Shown here: in pieces, positions 35,769 to 44,857 of the stretch | Position numbering within the stretch: the stretch's first letter is position 1 | How the letters are laid out: the number at the start of each line of letters is the position of its first letter | Assembly (NCBI RefSeq): GCF_017565405.1 | Contig: NZ_JAGEKR010000015.1 | Location: forward strand, 1-64,000 | Direction: 5' to 3' | From: Allobranchiibius sp. CTAmp26 | GTDB taxonomy: Bacteria; Actinomycetota; Actinomycetes; Actinomycetales; Dermatophilaceae | DNA: 64,000 nt | Notes under the pieces: generated by a model | Database searches by the model: none | Told to the model about the DNA's origin: nothing | The model's input: the letters and a program-made list of their open reading frames with translations, nothing else | Made by a program: the position numbers and the translations under genes

Positions 35769-36425
35769 TTACTTGCGCTCGCTCGAATCGACCAGCCCGG
35801 TCGACACCGCCCACAAGGTGGCCTCGACGCGGCTGCTCAGGTCCAGCTTCTCCAGGATCTTGCGCACGTGGTTCTTGACGGTGTTCTCGGCGATGAACAG
35901 CTCGGAGGCGACCTTGCGGTTGGAGTGTCCGGAGGCGACCAGCACGAGCACCTCTCGTTCGCGACGGCTGAGGGTGCCGGCCGCCGAGTCCTCGATCGCG
36001 GCACGCAGCGCACCGGAGACCGCCAGCGGCAGCACGAGGGGCACGAGGGCCGCGGAGATCCAGCCGCCCCCGGTGGACACCGCCCGCACGGCGGCCTCGA
36101 ACTCGTCCGCGCCGGCGTCCTGCAGCAGCAGGCCGGCCGGGCCGTGCCGCAGCGCGGCCTGGACTGCGAGCGGCTCGGCCGGGCCCACCAGCAGGATGAC
36201 CTTGGGGCGGTCCGGGACCGTGGACAGCGCCCGCAGTGCCCCCACCAGACCCGGCAACTCCGGCTGCACGAGGACGACGTGGGCGGGCCTGGCCGCCGAC
36301 AGCGCGGTGCCGTCGGCGGCCGAGGCCACCACCTCCATGCCGCGTTCCTGGAGCACGGCGGCGATGCCACGTCGGTAGATCGGGCTGGCGGCGGCGACCT
36401 GCACGGTGATCTGCTGGTCGCTCAC
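35769..36425 (-). CDS. LuxR/NarL-type regulator with a degenerate receiver domain
   Basis: The 218-residue protein has the layout of a NarL-type response regulator. A receiver-like domain covers residues about 5-120. A C-terminal LuxR helix-turn-helix starts at LSRREREVLVLVASGHSN and includes the recognition segment ENTVKNHVRKILEKLDL. At the phosphoacceptor position the sequence is VLVQPELPG, giving Gln54 instead of Asp, and the acidic pair near the N-terminus is also missing. It is therefore unlikely to be activated by aspartyl phosphorylation and may respond to a ligand or to protein contact. The GTG at 36425 fits the domain start. No kinase gene is adjacent. It ends 26 bp before the AlkX-like gene. 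Confidence 0.85.
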   Translation of the reverse strand: MSDQQITVQVAAASPIYRRGIAAVLQERGMEVVASAADGTALSAARPAHVVLVQPELPGLVGALRALSTVPDRPKVILLVGPAEPLAVQAALRHGPAGLLLQDAGADEFEAAVRAVSTGGGWISAALVPLVLPLAVSGALRAAIEDSAAGTLSRREREVLVLVASGHSNRKVASELFIAENTVKNHVRKILEKLDLSSRVEATLWAVSTGLVDSSERK

Positions 36426-36441
36426 GCTTCCAGATTGTGCC

Positions 36442-37143
36442 TCAGGCTGTGGCCGAGACTCCCTGGGTTCGCGAATTCGACGGCGCCGCGTCGTCATCGG
36501 AGACCTCGAGCTGGATGACGCCGTAGGACCAGCCACGGCGCCGGTAGACGACACTCGGCGTACCGGTGTCGACATCCTGGTAGAGGTAGAAGTCGTGTCC
36601 CACCAGCTCCATCTCCCGCAGCGCCTGGTCAACGCTCATCGGGACGCTGTGGTGGACCTTCTCGCGCAGTTCGATCGGGCAGTCCTCGTCGCCACCGAGC
36701 GCGGCGACATGCGCCGGCAGGGGGGCCGGGTCTCCATCCAGTGGCGCTGATCCACCCGGTCCGTCCGGGCCCGAGGTGTCGGACCAATCGCTCAGCGCCG
36801 CCGTGGCCCGGGCGACCGACACCGGTACGCGGCGGCCCCTGTGCACCCGCCGCTTGTCGTGTTGCCGTCGCAGCCTCTCCCCCAGGCGCGTCGCGGCCAG
36901 GTCGAGGGCGCCGTACTCGTCGTCAGCGCTCGCTTCCGCCCTGATGACCGATCGTTTGGCGTAGCAGGTGATCTCGATGCGTTGTGCTTCCTTGGCCTGG
37001 CGGGGGTTGGCCTCGTGCGTCACAACCACCTCACAGCGGAGCACCGCCGGGTCAAGCTGCGGCACCTTGGCCAGCTTGTCCTCGATGTGTCGCTGAAAAC
37101 GCTCGGGCACAGCCACGTGACGTCCGGTCACACTGATCTCCAT
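36442..37143 (-). CDS. hpf: Ribosome hibernation promoting factor, long form
   Basis: The 233-residue protein dimerises 70S ribosomes into inactive 100S particles or protects idle ribosomes. The N-terminal S30AE domain is residues 1-110 (MEISVTGRHVAVPERFQRHIEDK, CYAKRSVIRAEASADDEYGALD). A linker rich in Gly, Pro and Asp follows. The C-terminal long-HPF dimerisation domain (PMSVDQALREMELVGHDFYL, VVYRRRGWSYGVIQLE) completes it. The ATG at 37143 follows AGGAGG by 6 nt. Between secA and comF in actinobacteria this is the conserved position (Rv3241c). The LuxR-type gene follows after 16 bp on the same strand, so they may be co-transcribed. Confidence 0.95.
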   Translation of the reverse strand: MEISVTGRHVAVPERFQRHIEDKLAKVPQLDPAVLRCEVVVTHEANPRQAKEAQRIEITCYAKRSVIRAEASADDEYGALDLAATRLGERLRRQHDKRRVHRGRRVPVSVARATAALSDWSDTSGPDGPGGSAPLDGDPAPLPAHVAALGGDEDCPIELREKVHHSVPMSVDQALREMELVGHDFYLYQDVDTGTPSVVYRRRGWSYGVIQLEVSDDDAAPSNSRTQGVSATA

Positions 37144-37195
37144 GAACGACCTCCTGATCGTGAAATAGGGCAGATCTCGTGGCGGGCCGGACCGA

Positions 37196-38008
37196 TCAGG
37201 CCGACGGATCACCCCCGGACGATGCAGGGACAGGCAGACCGGCGGCACGTCGCGTGCCGCCAGTGCGCTCCATCCCCCGACGGTAACCGGCCCGGGGGGT
37301 GGCGGCAATGGTGCAGGCAACGACGTGGGACGCCCCCGCCGAGCGCAGCGCTCTGGTCGCCTCGACCAGGGTCGATCCCGTCGTGACGATGTCGTCGATC
37401 ACGATGACCACGCGTCCCGGGATCTGGGCACGGGCGTGGTCGCGGACGCGCATCGCGCCGCTCAGGTTGCCGGCCCGTGCGGTCGCGTCGAGTCCGGCCT
37501 GGTCGCGGGTCGGGCGTGCGATCCGCAGGAGCCGCTCCGGTGACGGGATCGGTCCACCCCGTGGCGCAAGAGCGCGGGTCACCAGATCCCACAACGGGTC
37601 CCGTCCCCTGGTGCGCAACGCGCGCCCGGACGACGGCACGGTGGTGATCGCCAGCGTCCCCGCGCGGCCCCCGCCGGCGCACCTGACACCCGCGGCGACC
37701 AGAGGGTCCTCCTGCAGGCATCCCGCGAGCGCGCCGCGTATGAACGGGACGCACTGATCCGCGAGGTCGGGGCGGTCGTCGTCCTTGTAGCCGCGCAGCA
37801 CCTGCGCGAGCACGCCGGCGTACGCGGCCTGCGACCACGTCGGGGGAAAGCCGTCCGGCTCCGGCGTCGGCCGCACCCGGACGCTCACCGGCTGCAGCCG
37901 GGCCCGCAGTTCCGCCGTGCATCCGCCGCAGATGCGCGCACCCGGGGCGTCACACCCGCCGCACCGGCGGGGTGCCACGAGATCCAGCAGGTCTTCGGCC
38001 CAGCGCAT
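37196..38008 (-). CDS. ComF-family phosphoribosyltransferase-like protein
   Basis: The 270-residue protein has an N-terminal zinc-ribbon-like segment with two Cys pairs (RRCGGCDAPGARICGGC). A type I phosphoribosyltransferase fold follows, with the PRPP loop VVIVIDDIVTTGSTLVEA. Related ComF proteins act in DNA uptake in competent bacteria, but actinobacterial members sit beside hpf and lpqB (Rv3242c position) with no known competence role. The ATG at 38008 is chosen because homologous N-termini begin near LLDLVAPRRC. Upstream in-frame sequence to 38263 overlaps lpqB and is rejected. The gene lies 52 bp upstream of hpf and 115 bp downstream of lpqB on the same strand. Confidence 0.88.
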   Translation of the reverse strand: MRWAEDLLDLVAPRRCGGCDAPGARICGGCTAELRARLQPVSVRVRPTPEPDGFPPTWSQAAYAGVLAQVLRGYKDDDRPDLADQCVPFIRGALAGCLQEDPLVAAGVRCAGGGRAGTLAITTVPSSGRALRTRGRDPLWDLVTRALAPRGGPIPSPERLLRIARPTRDQAGLDATARAGNLSGAMRVRDHARAQIPGRVVIVIDDIVTTGSTLVEATRALRSAGASHVVACTIAATPRAGYRRGMERTGGTRRAAGLPVPASSGGDPSA

Positions 38009-38123
38009 CGCAGCAGTCGACCAGTCCGCGCGGGGGGCTCCCCGACGGTGGACGATCGGGTGTGGACCACTCGCGGCGCGCGACGGGGATGTGGATTGCC
38101 TGCCGGCCACCGGCTCGTGATGT

Positions 38124-39947
38124 TCAGGTGCCGGGTGCCGCCAGGTCGTCGGCACCGGGTATCCGCGCCCAGCCGGCACCCTGCCGCGTCCACACGCTGC
38201 CGCGGTGGTCGAGCACGTAGATGTCGTCCGGGCCGCTGCCCCCTGACACCACGTTCTGCACACCCGACGGCGCGCCGACGATCTCCGGTTGACCGCTCAG
38301 TGGCACGAGCGCGATCTGGTCCGCACCCCGGGCGCGTCCCTTCGCCGGCGCGGTTGCACCGAGGACCCCCAGCGTGGCGTCGTCGAGCCATGCGACATCA
38401 CTGATGGAGGCGATGCCGACCGGCATGACGACCGGCGTGCCGATGGCCGTGGGCGCGCCGCGCGCATCGCGCAGGAGGCCGGCCACCCGCACAGAGGTAC
38501 GACCCTCATCGTCCTGCACCACCATGGCCACCCTGGCGCCCTCGGCCGACACCTTCAGGGCCAGGAGGACGGACCGGCCTAGCCACGGCACCGACAGCCG
38601 ACGGGCGCCGATCCGGGACCCCGCCGTCGTGTCGGCGGCCCACACGCCGGCACCGGACGCGGCCGTGCCGCGTCGCGGTGTGCCGGAGATGCCGGCCAGC
38701 AGGGCGGTCGTGCCGGTGAAGGTGGGCCGGGTCAGGTTGCCCGCGAACGTCGGCACGGTGTGCAGCGTGCGGCCGACCCACACCCCCAGGGAGCGACGAT
38801 CGGTCGACAGCGCTGCGACCGCGCCGCCGGAGGCGTCGGCGCTCAGGTCGTAGAACTTCGAGCCGACCACCGGAAGCCGTGCCGGGGTGGCGCCCGTGTC
38901 GCCGGACCCCCGCAGCGGACCGCTCGCATCGGAACGCTGCCGGGTCAGCACCGACCCGTTGCGGATGATGAGGGCCGCATTCGGGGAGCTCGCCACCTGG
39001 TAGCCGAGATCCGCGGCGCTCATCGGCTGGGCGGGCAGGTGCGGTGCAGCCAACCGGTTGCCGCGGACCGTGAGCTCCACCCGTGTCACCGATGGCACCA
39101 CCGCGAGGTTCGACGTCATCGCCGTGAGGCTCGCCGTCATCGCGGCCCACAGCGCCGTACGGGTGGCAGCGTCCGCCCGCTGGGCCGACGCCGTCAGGTC
39201 GATGGAGGCCACATTAGTGTTCGGGTCCACCGGCACTGCGTTGATCGCGAGCCCGATGTGGGACTGGCTCGGGGTACGCAGGACCCCGCGCAGCCAGGGC
39301 GGTGGCGCGGCCAGCACCGCGCGGGCGACGGCCGTGGCCAGACCGGCCGACGGATACCACTGCACGTCGGGGACGAGCACTCGCGACGACGCACTGGGGT
39401 AGTAGATCCGCTGAGCGGTGAAGACCTGCTGGAAGTTGGCGTCACTGATCCATGGGCGGAAGCCGGTCGGCAGGCTGCTGACCCGCCACTGACCGCGGAC
39501 CTTGGTCACCCCGAACGACGCGTTGAACCTGACGCCCGGCACACGGGCACTCACATGCCCGGTCGTGTCGAGCACCGCCTGCTGCACCGCGGACACCACG
39601 ACCCGCCCGGACTTCGGCGCCGCCACCCGGAAGTCACCCGCACCAGTGATGATCGCGCCCTCGGCGGGCTGCCACTTCGCTGAGGCCGTCGCGGTCATGT
39701 ACTGACGTGCAACTCCGTAGTCGTCGTCCAGGCTGACCCCGGCCAGCAAGAAGGAGTTGACGACGTCCTGGGGGCTCTGCCCGTCCACAGGACCCAGGAC
39801 CTGGACATCCACGTGGGGCGCGGCGGCGTTGTTGATGGGCTGCTCGGCATGGACCGCGCCGCTGGTCGGGAGTCCAGCGCACCCGGTGAGGGTGACCGGG
39901 AGCAGGAGAGCCCATAGCCAGCGGACGCGAACGGCCCCGACCCTCAC
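38124..39947 (-). CDS. lpqB: Lipoprotein LpqB, MtrB accessory factor
   Basis: The 607-residue lipoprotein has a signal peptide with the lipobox LTGC (cysteine at residue 23). The GerMN-type domain comes next (DGQSPQDVVNSFLLAGVS, and YPSASSRVLVPDVQWYPS). A C-terminal beta-propeller-like part with repeated blades (LPVVGSKFYDLSADASGG, AWLDDATLGVLG) completes it. In mycobacteria LpqB binds the sensor MtrB outside the membrane and modulates MtrA signalling, cell division and wall homeostasis. It overlaps mtrB by 4 bp in the mtrA-mtrB-lpqB operon, so its order and coupling are those of the known system. Confidence 0.95.
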   Translation of the reverse strand: MRVGAVRVRWLWALLLPVTLTGCAGLPTSGAVHAEQPINNAAAPHVDVQVLGPVDGQSPQDVVNSFLLAGVSLDDDYGVARQYMTATASAKWQPAEGAIITGAGDFRVAAPKSGRVVVSAVQQAVLDTTGHVSARVPGVRFNASFGVTKVRGQWRVSSLPTGFRPWISDANFQQVFTAQRIYYPSASSRVLVPDVQWYPSAGLATAVARAVLAAPPPWLRGVLRTPSQSHIGLAINAVPVDPNTNVASIDLTASAQRADAATRTALWAAMTASLTAMTSNLAVVPSVTRVELTVRGNRLAAPHLPAQPMSAADLGYQVASSPNAALIIRNGSVLTRQRSDASGPLRGSGDTGATPARLPVVGSKFYDLSADASGGAVAALSTDRRSLGVWVGRTLHTVPTFAGNLTRPTFTGTTALLAGISGTPRRGTAASGAGVWAADTTAGSRIGARRLSVPWLGRSVLLALKVSAEGARVAMVVQDDEGRTSVRVAGLLRDARGAPTAIGTPVVMPVGIASISDVAWLDDATLGVLGATAPAKGRARGADQIALVPLSGQPEIVGAPSGVQNVVSGGSGPDDIYVLDHRGSVWTRQGAGWARIPGADDLAAPGT

Positions 39948-41653
39948 GACCGGTCCCTCTCCATCCGAGTGATCTCAGCCGCAGCCTGGGTGGAACCGGG
40001 GGCGGTCCTGGTACCGATGGTGAGGCTGTCCGCCTGCGGCATGATGCGGCCGACGGCGGAGTCGTCCGGCGCCAGGTTCAGCGGTGAACGGGCGATGGGG
40101 ACGCCGGTCTTCGCCGGCAGCGTCAGCCGGAAGCAGGCGCCCTGGCCGGGTTCGCCCCAGGCCTGCAACCAGCCGTCGTGCAGGCGGGCATCGTCCAGCG
40201 AGATCGACAGCCCGAGGCCGCTGCCGCCCGTCGTACGGGCGCGGGCCGGATCGGCGCGCCAGAAACGGTTGAAGACCCTGGCCGAGTCACCCGGGGCCAG
40301 GCCGACGCCGTAATCGCGCACGGACACGGCGACCGCAGTGGCGTTGCTGCCGACCGTGATGTCGATGGGTCGGCCCTCGCTGTGCTCGATCGCGTTGCTC
40401 ACCAGGTTCCGCACGATGCGCTCGACGCGGCGCCGGTCCATCGGCGCGATCGCGGGCCGCCGTCCGTGCACGCGCAGCCGCGTGTGATTGCGGGTGGCGA
40501 GGGACTCGTACCCGTCGCAGACCCGGCGTACGACGTCGCGGATGTCGACCGGCTGGTCCTGCAGAGAGCTGGCGCCGGCATCGAACCGGCTGATCTCGAG
40601 GAGGTCGGTGAGCAGCGTCTCGAACCGATCGAGCTCACGGTTGAGCAGCTCCGCCGACCGGGCCACCGGCTCGGCGAAGTCGGCCCGGCGGTCGTGCAAC
40701 ATGTCCGCGGCCATCCGGATGGTGGTCAGCGGGGTGCGCAACTCGTGCGACACGTCGGAGGTGAAGCGTTTCTGCAGGGTCGACAACTCCTCCAGCTGCC
40801 GGATCTGGCGCTGCAGACTGTCCGCCATCCCGTTGAAGGACGTCGCGAGGCGCGCCAGGTCGTCCTCGCCCCGCACGGGCATCCGCTCGTTGAGCGCGCC
40901 GTCGCTCAACCGCTCGGCGACGTGTGCCGCGGAGCGCACGGGTGCCACCACGAGGCGGGTCACCAGGTAGGCGAGCGAGGCCAGCATCAGGATGAGCAGC
41001 ACACCACCTACGGCGAACGCGCTCTTGACGATGCCGAGCGTGTCCTCCTCGGCGTCCATCGGATAGACCAGGTAGAGGTCGTAGGCCCCGGCGCCGGGCA
41101 CGGTCACCTGGGCCCCCACCATCACGGCCGGGATGTGTCCGGTGCCATAGGCGTAGCGCGGCACGGTGACGATCTGGGTCTGCTGATGCTGCGGATCCTT
41201 CAGGACGGCCTGCAGCAACGCCCGCGGTATCACGGTGTTCCTGGGCCCGGTGCTGACCTTGCCCAGGCGCTGGGTGACCGAGCCCAGACCCTGCTCGAAG
41301 ATCACCCGCCGGGACAGGTCGTCCCCCGGGGACGCCACCGACTGGACGGTCTGCCGGACGAGTTGCTCCAACGAGGCGTGATCGGGCTTGTCGCTGGCGC
41401 TGAGGTACTTCTGCGCGGTGGCGCGCTGCGACAGCGCGTCCTGCTCGGAGGAGTGCACCTTGTTGTCCACGAGGCCGTCGGCGATCCGCTGGTACATGTA
41501 GCTGCCGAGCACGAAGGTGAGGACCGCCCCCGCAGTCACGGTGATGATGATGACCCGCGCGTGGATGGAGCGGCGCCAGGTGCGGCGCAGCAACCGCCAG
41601 GCGCGACCCACCCGGGAGGGCCGCGCACCGGTCAGCAGCGCCGTGTCGCTCAT
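39944..41653 (-). CDS. mtrB: Sensor histidine kinase MtrB
   Basis: The 569-residue membrane kinase has transmembrane helices at about 33-54 and 212-234 enclosing an extracytoplasmic sensor of some 155 residues. HAMP follows (about 235-287), then HisKA with phosphorylated His303 in SDVSHELRTPLT, and the HATPase domain (NLVSNAIEHSEG, GVGLAPGD, GGSGLGLSI). It phosphorylates MtrA, encoded 31 bp upstream, and is modulated by LpqB, encoded immediately downstream with a 4-bp overlap. In mycobacteria and corynebacteria MtrB localises to septa and couples division and osmotic state to wall hydrolase expression. Confidence 0.96.
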   Translation of the reverse strand: MSDTALLTGARPSRVGRAWRLLRRTWRRSIHARVIIITVTAGAVLTFVLGSYMYQRIADGLVDNKVHSSEQDALSQRATAQKYLSASDKPDHASLEQLVRQTVQSVASPGDDLSRRVIFEQGLGSVTQRLGKVSTGPRNTVIPRALLQAVLKDPQHQQTQIVTVPRYAYGTGHIPAVMVGAQVTVPGAGAYDLYLVYPMDAEEDTLGIVKSAFAVGGVLLILMLASLAYLVTRLVVAPVRSAAHVAERLSDGALNERMPVRGEDDLARLATSFNGMADSLQRQIRQLEELSTLQKRFTSDVSHELRTPLTTIRMAADMLHDRRADFAEPVARSAELLNRELDRFETLLTDLLEISRFDAGASSLQDQPVDIRDVVRRVCDGYESLATRNHTRLRVHGRRPAIAPMDRRRVERIVRNLVSNAIEHSEGRPIDITVGSNATAVAVSVRDYGVGLAPGDSARVFNRFWRADPARARTTGGSGLGLSISLDDARLHDGWLQAWGEPGQGACFRLTLPAKTGVPIARSPLNLAPDDSAVGRIMPQADSLTIGTRTAPGSTQAAAEITRMERDRS

Positions 41654-41684
41654 GGGGCGTCGGCCGCCCGGGCGCCGCCGCAGC

Positions 41685-42368
41685 TCATGCCGGACCCGCC
41701 TTGTAACCCACCCCGCGGACCGTGAGCACGATCGTGGGATTCTCCGGGTCCTGCTCGACCTTGGAGCGCAACCGCTGCACGTGCACGTTGACCAGGCGCG
41801 TGTCCCCGGCGTGGCGGTAACCCCACACCTGGTCCAGGAGCACCTCGCGGGTGAAGACCTGCCAGGGTTTGCGCGCCAGTGCGACGAGCAGGTCGAACTC
41901 CAGCGGCGTCAAGGAGATCGCCGTTCCTGCGCGGGTGACCTTGTGGCCCGATACGTCGATGTCCAGGTCGGCAAGGGTCAGGTGCTCGGTCTCGGGCTCG
42001 TCGTTGCGGCGCAACCTCGCCCGGACGCGAGCGATGAGCTCCTGCGGCTTGAACGGCTTGGTGATGTAGTCGTCGGCGCCGGACTCCAGCCCCGCGACCA
42101 CGTCGATCGTGTCCGTGCGGGCGGTCAGCATGACGATCGGGACGACGGACTCCGAGCGGATGGCGCGGCATACGTCGACGCCGCTCATCCCCGGGAGCAT
42201 CACGTCGAGCAGCACCACGTCGGGCGAGCTGTCCCGGAACGCCTGCATCGCCTTGGCGCCGTCGGCGCAATGGCTCGTCTGCAGTCCTTCGCCGCGCAGG
42301 ATGATGCCGAGCATCTCCGCCAGCGAAGGGTCGTCGTCGACGATCAGGACCTGTCCCCTCATGGGCAT
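41685..42368 (-). CDS. mtrA: Response regulator MtrA (OmpR/PhoB type)
   Basis: The 227-residue regulator has a receiver domain with phosphoacceptor Asp55 in VVLLDVMLPGMSG. A winged-helix DNA-binding domain follows (SLTPLEFDLLVALARKPWQ, VNVHVQRLRSKVE, and the C-terminus VLTVRGVGYKAG). Near-identity to mycobacterial MtrA supports the name. ATGs at 42368 and 42362 are both possible; GGGAG lies 9 nt before the first. It heads the mtrA-mtrB-lpqB operon. In M. tuberculosis tmk precedes mtrA, but here the upstream neighbour is an OsmC gene on the other strand. MtrA controls genes for wall hydrolysis, division and, in mycobacteria, dnaA. Confidence 0.97.
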   Translation of the reverse strand: MPMRGQVLIVDDDPSLAEMLGIILRGEGLQTSHCADGAKAMQAFRDSSPDVVLLDVMLPGMSGVDVCRAIRSESVVPIVMLTARTDTIDVVAGLESGADDYITKPFKPQELIARVRARLRRNDEPETEHLTLADLDIDVSGHKVTRAGTAISLTPLEFDLLVALARKPWQVFTREVLLDQVWGYRHAGDTRLVNVHVQRLRSKVEQDPENPTIVLTVRGVGYKAGPA

Positions 42369-42463
42369 CGAGCAGATCTCCCTCTCATAGGACGACGTAG
42401 CGGCAAGTTTCCCACAGTGCGAGACGCCCCCTGACGAGACCAGGGATTCGCGTCCGGCTTGAG

Positions 42464-42502
42464 ATAACGTTATGTTTTCTCATTGATATCCATAACTTAT
42501 GG
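42464..42502. promoter_or_regulatory. Two AT-rich palindromes before the OsmC gene
   Basis: ATAACGTTAT (42464-42473) and CCATAACTTATGG (42490-42502) are both palindromic and share an ATAAC/TTAT core. Their first bases lie 26 bp apart in the only distinctly AT-rich stretch of this region. They look like sites for a MarR-type or similar peroxide-responsive repressor, although no regulator gene is adjacent. The stretch also contains the likely osmC promoter, which I could not define exactly. Confidence 0.5.
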
Positions 42503-42536
42503 ACACCGTACATTCGACGACATGACTGGAGACACC

Positions 42537-43016
42537 ATGACGACCACCGTGAAGCCCACCGTCGTTCCCTTCACCGTGACCGGCACCGGCACGGGCGTGG
42601 CCCAGTCCGTGCAGGCCGGCGGACACCACTTCGAGACGGACGCCTACCCCGCGTTCGGCGGCAAGGACGAGGCCCCGAGCCCGCTCTTCTACGTGCTCGC
42701 AGCGCTCAGTTCGTGCAACCAGGTGACGGCGTCCCTGGTCGCGAAGGACCTCGGCATCTCCCTCGGCGCGTGGGACTTCGAGGTCGTGGGCGACCTGGAC
42801 ACCGCGGTCCTGGTCGGCGGAGCCGAGGGCAACGCCAACTTCGACAAGGTGACCGTGCGTGTCACCGTGCAGACCGACGCGGACGATGCGCAGTTCGAGA
42901 AGCTGGCCAGCGAGACCGAGCGGCGCTGCCCCGTCTCCCAGCTCTTCGTGCGCAGCGGTGTCGAGTTCGACAACGCGTGGGTGAGGGCGCAGCTGCCGGT
43001 GGCGGCGACCGCCTGA
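42537..43016 (+). CDS. OsmC/Ohr-family peroxiredoxin-like protein
   Basis: The 159-residue protein reduces organic hydroperoxides at a pair of cysteines, by analogy with OsmC/Ohr. The cysteines are Cys60 (LAALSSCNQVTASLVA) and Cys131 (ETERRCPVSQLF), at the expected spacing. The ATG at 42537 follows TGGAG by 5 nt. Upstream in-frame ATGs (42522 and 42483) have no such signal, and the latter would place the palindromes inside the coding region. It is a single-gene unit closed by a strong hairpin and preceded by two palindromes. It could be an OsmC or a YhfA-like subfamily member. Confidence 0.9.
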   Translation: MTTTVKPTVVPFTVTGTGTGVAQSVQAGGHHFETDAYPAFGGKDEAPSPLFYVLAALSSCNQVTASLVAKDLGISLGAWDFEVVGDLDTAVLVGGAEGNANFDKVTVRVTVQTDADDAQFEKLASETERRCPVSQLFVRSGVEFDNAWVRAQLPVAATA

Positions 43017-43030
43017 GACCCGTCGTACGC

Positions 43031-43073
43031 AGAAGGCGGCCCGAGAGATCACTGATCTCCCGGGCCGCCTTCT
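43031..43073. terminator. Bidirectional hairpin terminator between osmC and sahH
   Basis: A long near-perfect stem (AGAAGGCGGCCCG...CGGGCCGCCTTCT with an inner AGAGATC/GATCTC extension around ACT) lies 15 bp after the osmC stop codon and 80 bp past the sahH stop codon. It can serve both convergent genes. Confidence 0.85.
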
Positions 43074-43152
43074 GTCATTCACAGCACGTCGTAATCTCGC
43101 TGTCGGGGTCCCCGCGAAGTATCGGAGCGCAGCGGAGAACTTCGTGGGGTGA

Positions 43153-44589
43153 CTAGTAGCGGTAGTGCTCCGGCTTGTACGGGCCGGCGACGTCCACGCC
43201 GAGGTACTCGGCCTGGCCCTTGGTCAGCTCGGTGAGCTGCACGCCGAGCGCGTCCAGGTGCAGCCGCGCGACCTTCTCGTCCAGGTGCTTCGGGAGCACG
43301 TAGACCTGCTTCTCGTAGTCACCCGGCTTCGTGAAGAGCTCGATCTGCGCGATCGTCTGGTTCGCGAAGCTGTTGGACATCACGAACGACGGGTGGCCGG
43401 TCGCGTTGCCCAGGTTCATCAGGCGGCCCTCGGACAGCACGATGATGCTGTTGCCCGAGGTGAAGGTCCACTCGTGCACCTGCGGCTTGATCTCGGTCTT
43501 GGTGATCCCGGCCACCTTGGCCAGACCGGCCATGTCCAGCTCGTTGTCGAAGTGCCCGATGTTGGACACGATCGCCTTGTTCTTCATCTTCGACATCTGC
43601 TCGGCCGTGATGACGTCGAAGCAGCCGGTCGTGGTGACGTAGATGTCGGCGATGTCCAGCACGTCGTCGAGGCGGGCGACCTGGAATCCCTCCATCGCGG
43701 CCTGCAGCGCGCAGATCGGGTCGACCTCGGTGACGATGACGCGAGCGCCCTGGCCCGCGAGCGACTGCGCGCAGCCCTTGCCGACGTCGCCGTAGCCGCA
43801 GACGACCGCGACCTTGCCGCCGATGAGGACGTCGGTCGCGCGGTTGAGCCCGTCGATCAGGCTGTGCCGGCAGCCGTACTTGTTGTCGAACTTGGACTTG
43901 GTGACCGAGTCGTTGACGTTGATCGCCGGGAAGAGCAACTCGCCCGCACGCGCCAGCTCGTAGAGGCGGTGCACACCGGTGGTGGTCTCCTCGGTGACGC
44001 CGCGGATGCCCTCGGAGATCGTGGTCCACTTGTGCGGATCGGTCGCGATGGTGCTGCGAACCAGGTCCTTGAAGACCGCGAACTCCTCGGAGTCCGCCTC
44101 GGTCGTCGCAGGCACGGCGCCGGCGAGCTCCCACTCGCGGCCCTTGTGCACCAGCATCGTGGCGTCGCCGCCGTCGTCCAGGATCATGTTGGGACCCTCG
44201 CCACCGGGCCAGGTGAGGATCTTGTCGGTGCACTCCCAGTACTCGGTGAGCGTCTCGCCCTTCCAGGCGAAGACGGGCACACCCTGCGGGTCCTCGACGG
44301 TGCCGTTCGGCCCGACGACGGAGGCGGCGGCGGCCTCGTCCTGGGTGGAGTAGATGTTGCAGGACGCCCAGCGGACCTCGGCGCCCAGCGCGGTGAGCGT
44401 CTCGATGAGGACGGCAGTCTGCACCGTCATGTGCAGCGAACCGGCGATGCGCGCGCCCTTGAGCGGCTTGCTCGTGCCGAATTCCTCACGCAGGGACATC
44501 AGGCCGGGCATCTCGTGCTCGGCGAGGCGGAGTTGGTGGCGGCCTGCTTCGGCGAGGCTCAGGTCTTTGACCTTGTAGTCGAACGACAC
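43153..44589 (-). CDS. sahH: Adenosylhomocysteinase (S-adenosylhomocysteine hydrolase)
   Basis: The enzyme splits S-adenosylhomocysteine into adenosine and homocysteine, removing the inhibitor of SAM-dependent methyltransferases such as TmsB in this window. The start is the GTG at 44589 ([16 protein letters not shown]), with GGAAGGAG about 10 nt before it, giving 478 residues. Codons further upstream add an unrelated basic tail. Motifs include [14 protein letters not shown], the NAD site [18 protein letters not shown] and the C-terminal substrate segment with [11 protein letters not shown] see no SAH riboswitch core in the leader. Confidence 0.96.
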   Translation of the reverse strand: MSFDYKVKDLSLAEAGRHQLRLAEHEMPGLMSLREEFGTSKPLKGARIAGSLHMTVQTAVLIETLTALGAEVRWASCNIYSTQDEAAAASVVGPNGTVEDPQGVPVFAWKGETLTEYWECTDKILTWPGGEGPNMILDDGGDATMLVHKGREWELAGAVPATTEADSEEFAVFKDLVRSTIATDPHKWTTISEGIRGVTEETTTGVHRLYELARAGELLFPAINVNDSVTKSKFDNKYGCRHSLIDGLNRATDVLIGGKVAVVCGYGDVGKGCAQSLAGQGARVIVTEVDPICALQAAMEGFQVARLDDVLDIADIYVTTTGCFDVITAEQMSKMKNKAIVSNIGHFDNELDMAGLAKVAGITKTEIKPQVHEWTFTSGNSIIVLSEGRLMNLGNATGHPSFVMSNSFANQTIAQIELFTKPGDYEKQVYVLPKHLDEKVARLHLDALGVQLTELTKGQAEYLGVDVAGPYKPEHYRY

Positions 44590-44857
44590 AGTGCTCGTTC
44601 TCCTTCCGCCACGGCAGCAGCCATGGCTGATCGAAATGGTCTGATTGATGGACCCGGCGCGCCCTGCTGGGCTGCGTGGCACGGGTTATCACCCACGCCG
44701 GCATTCGCGATTCTACCGGCGATCGGTCCCGGCCGACGACTGACTCGGTGCGGCACGTAGCGTCTCGGCCCGCTCAGCGCTGAACCTGCACTCTCCCGCA
44801 GGGACGGAGGCTTCCGGGAGCCCAGGCGTTGTCGGTGGTCGGTGCTTGTATGGGGAC

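Noticed and set aside
44590-44857. SAH riboswitch before sahH
   Set aside because: I looked for the conserved core and its pairing in the leader and did not find it. Only a short CAGCCATGGCTG palindrome is present.
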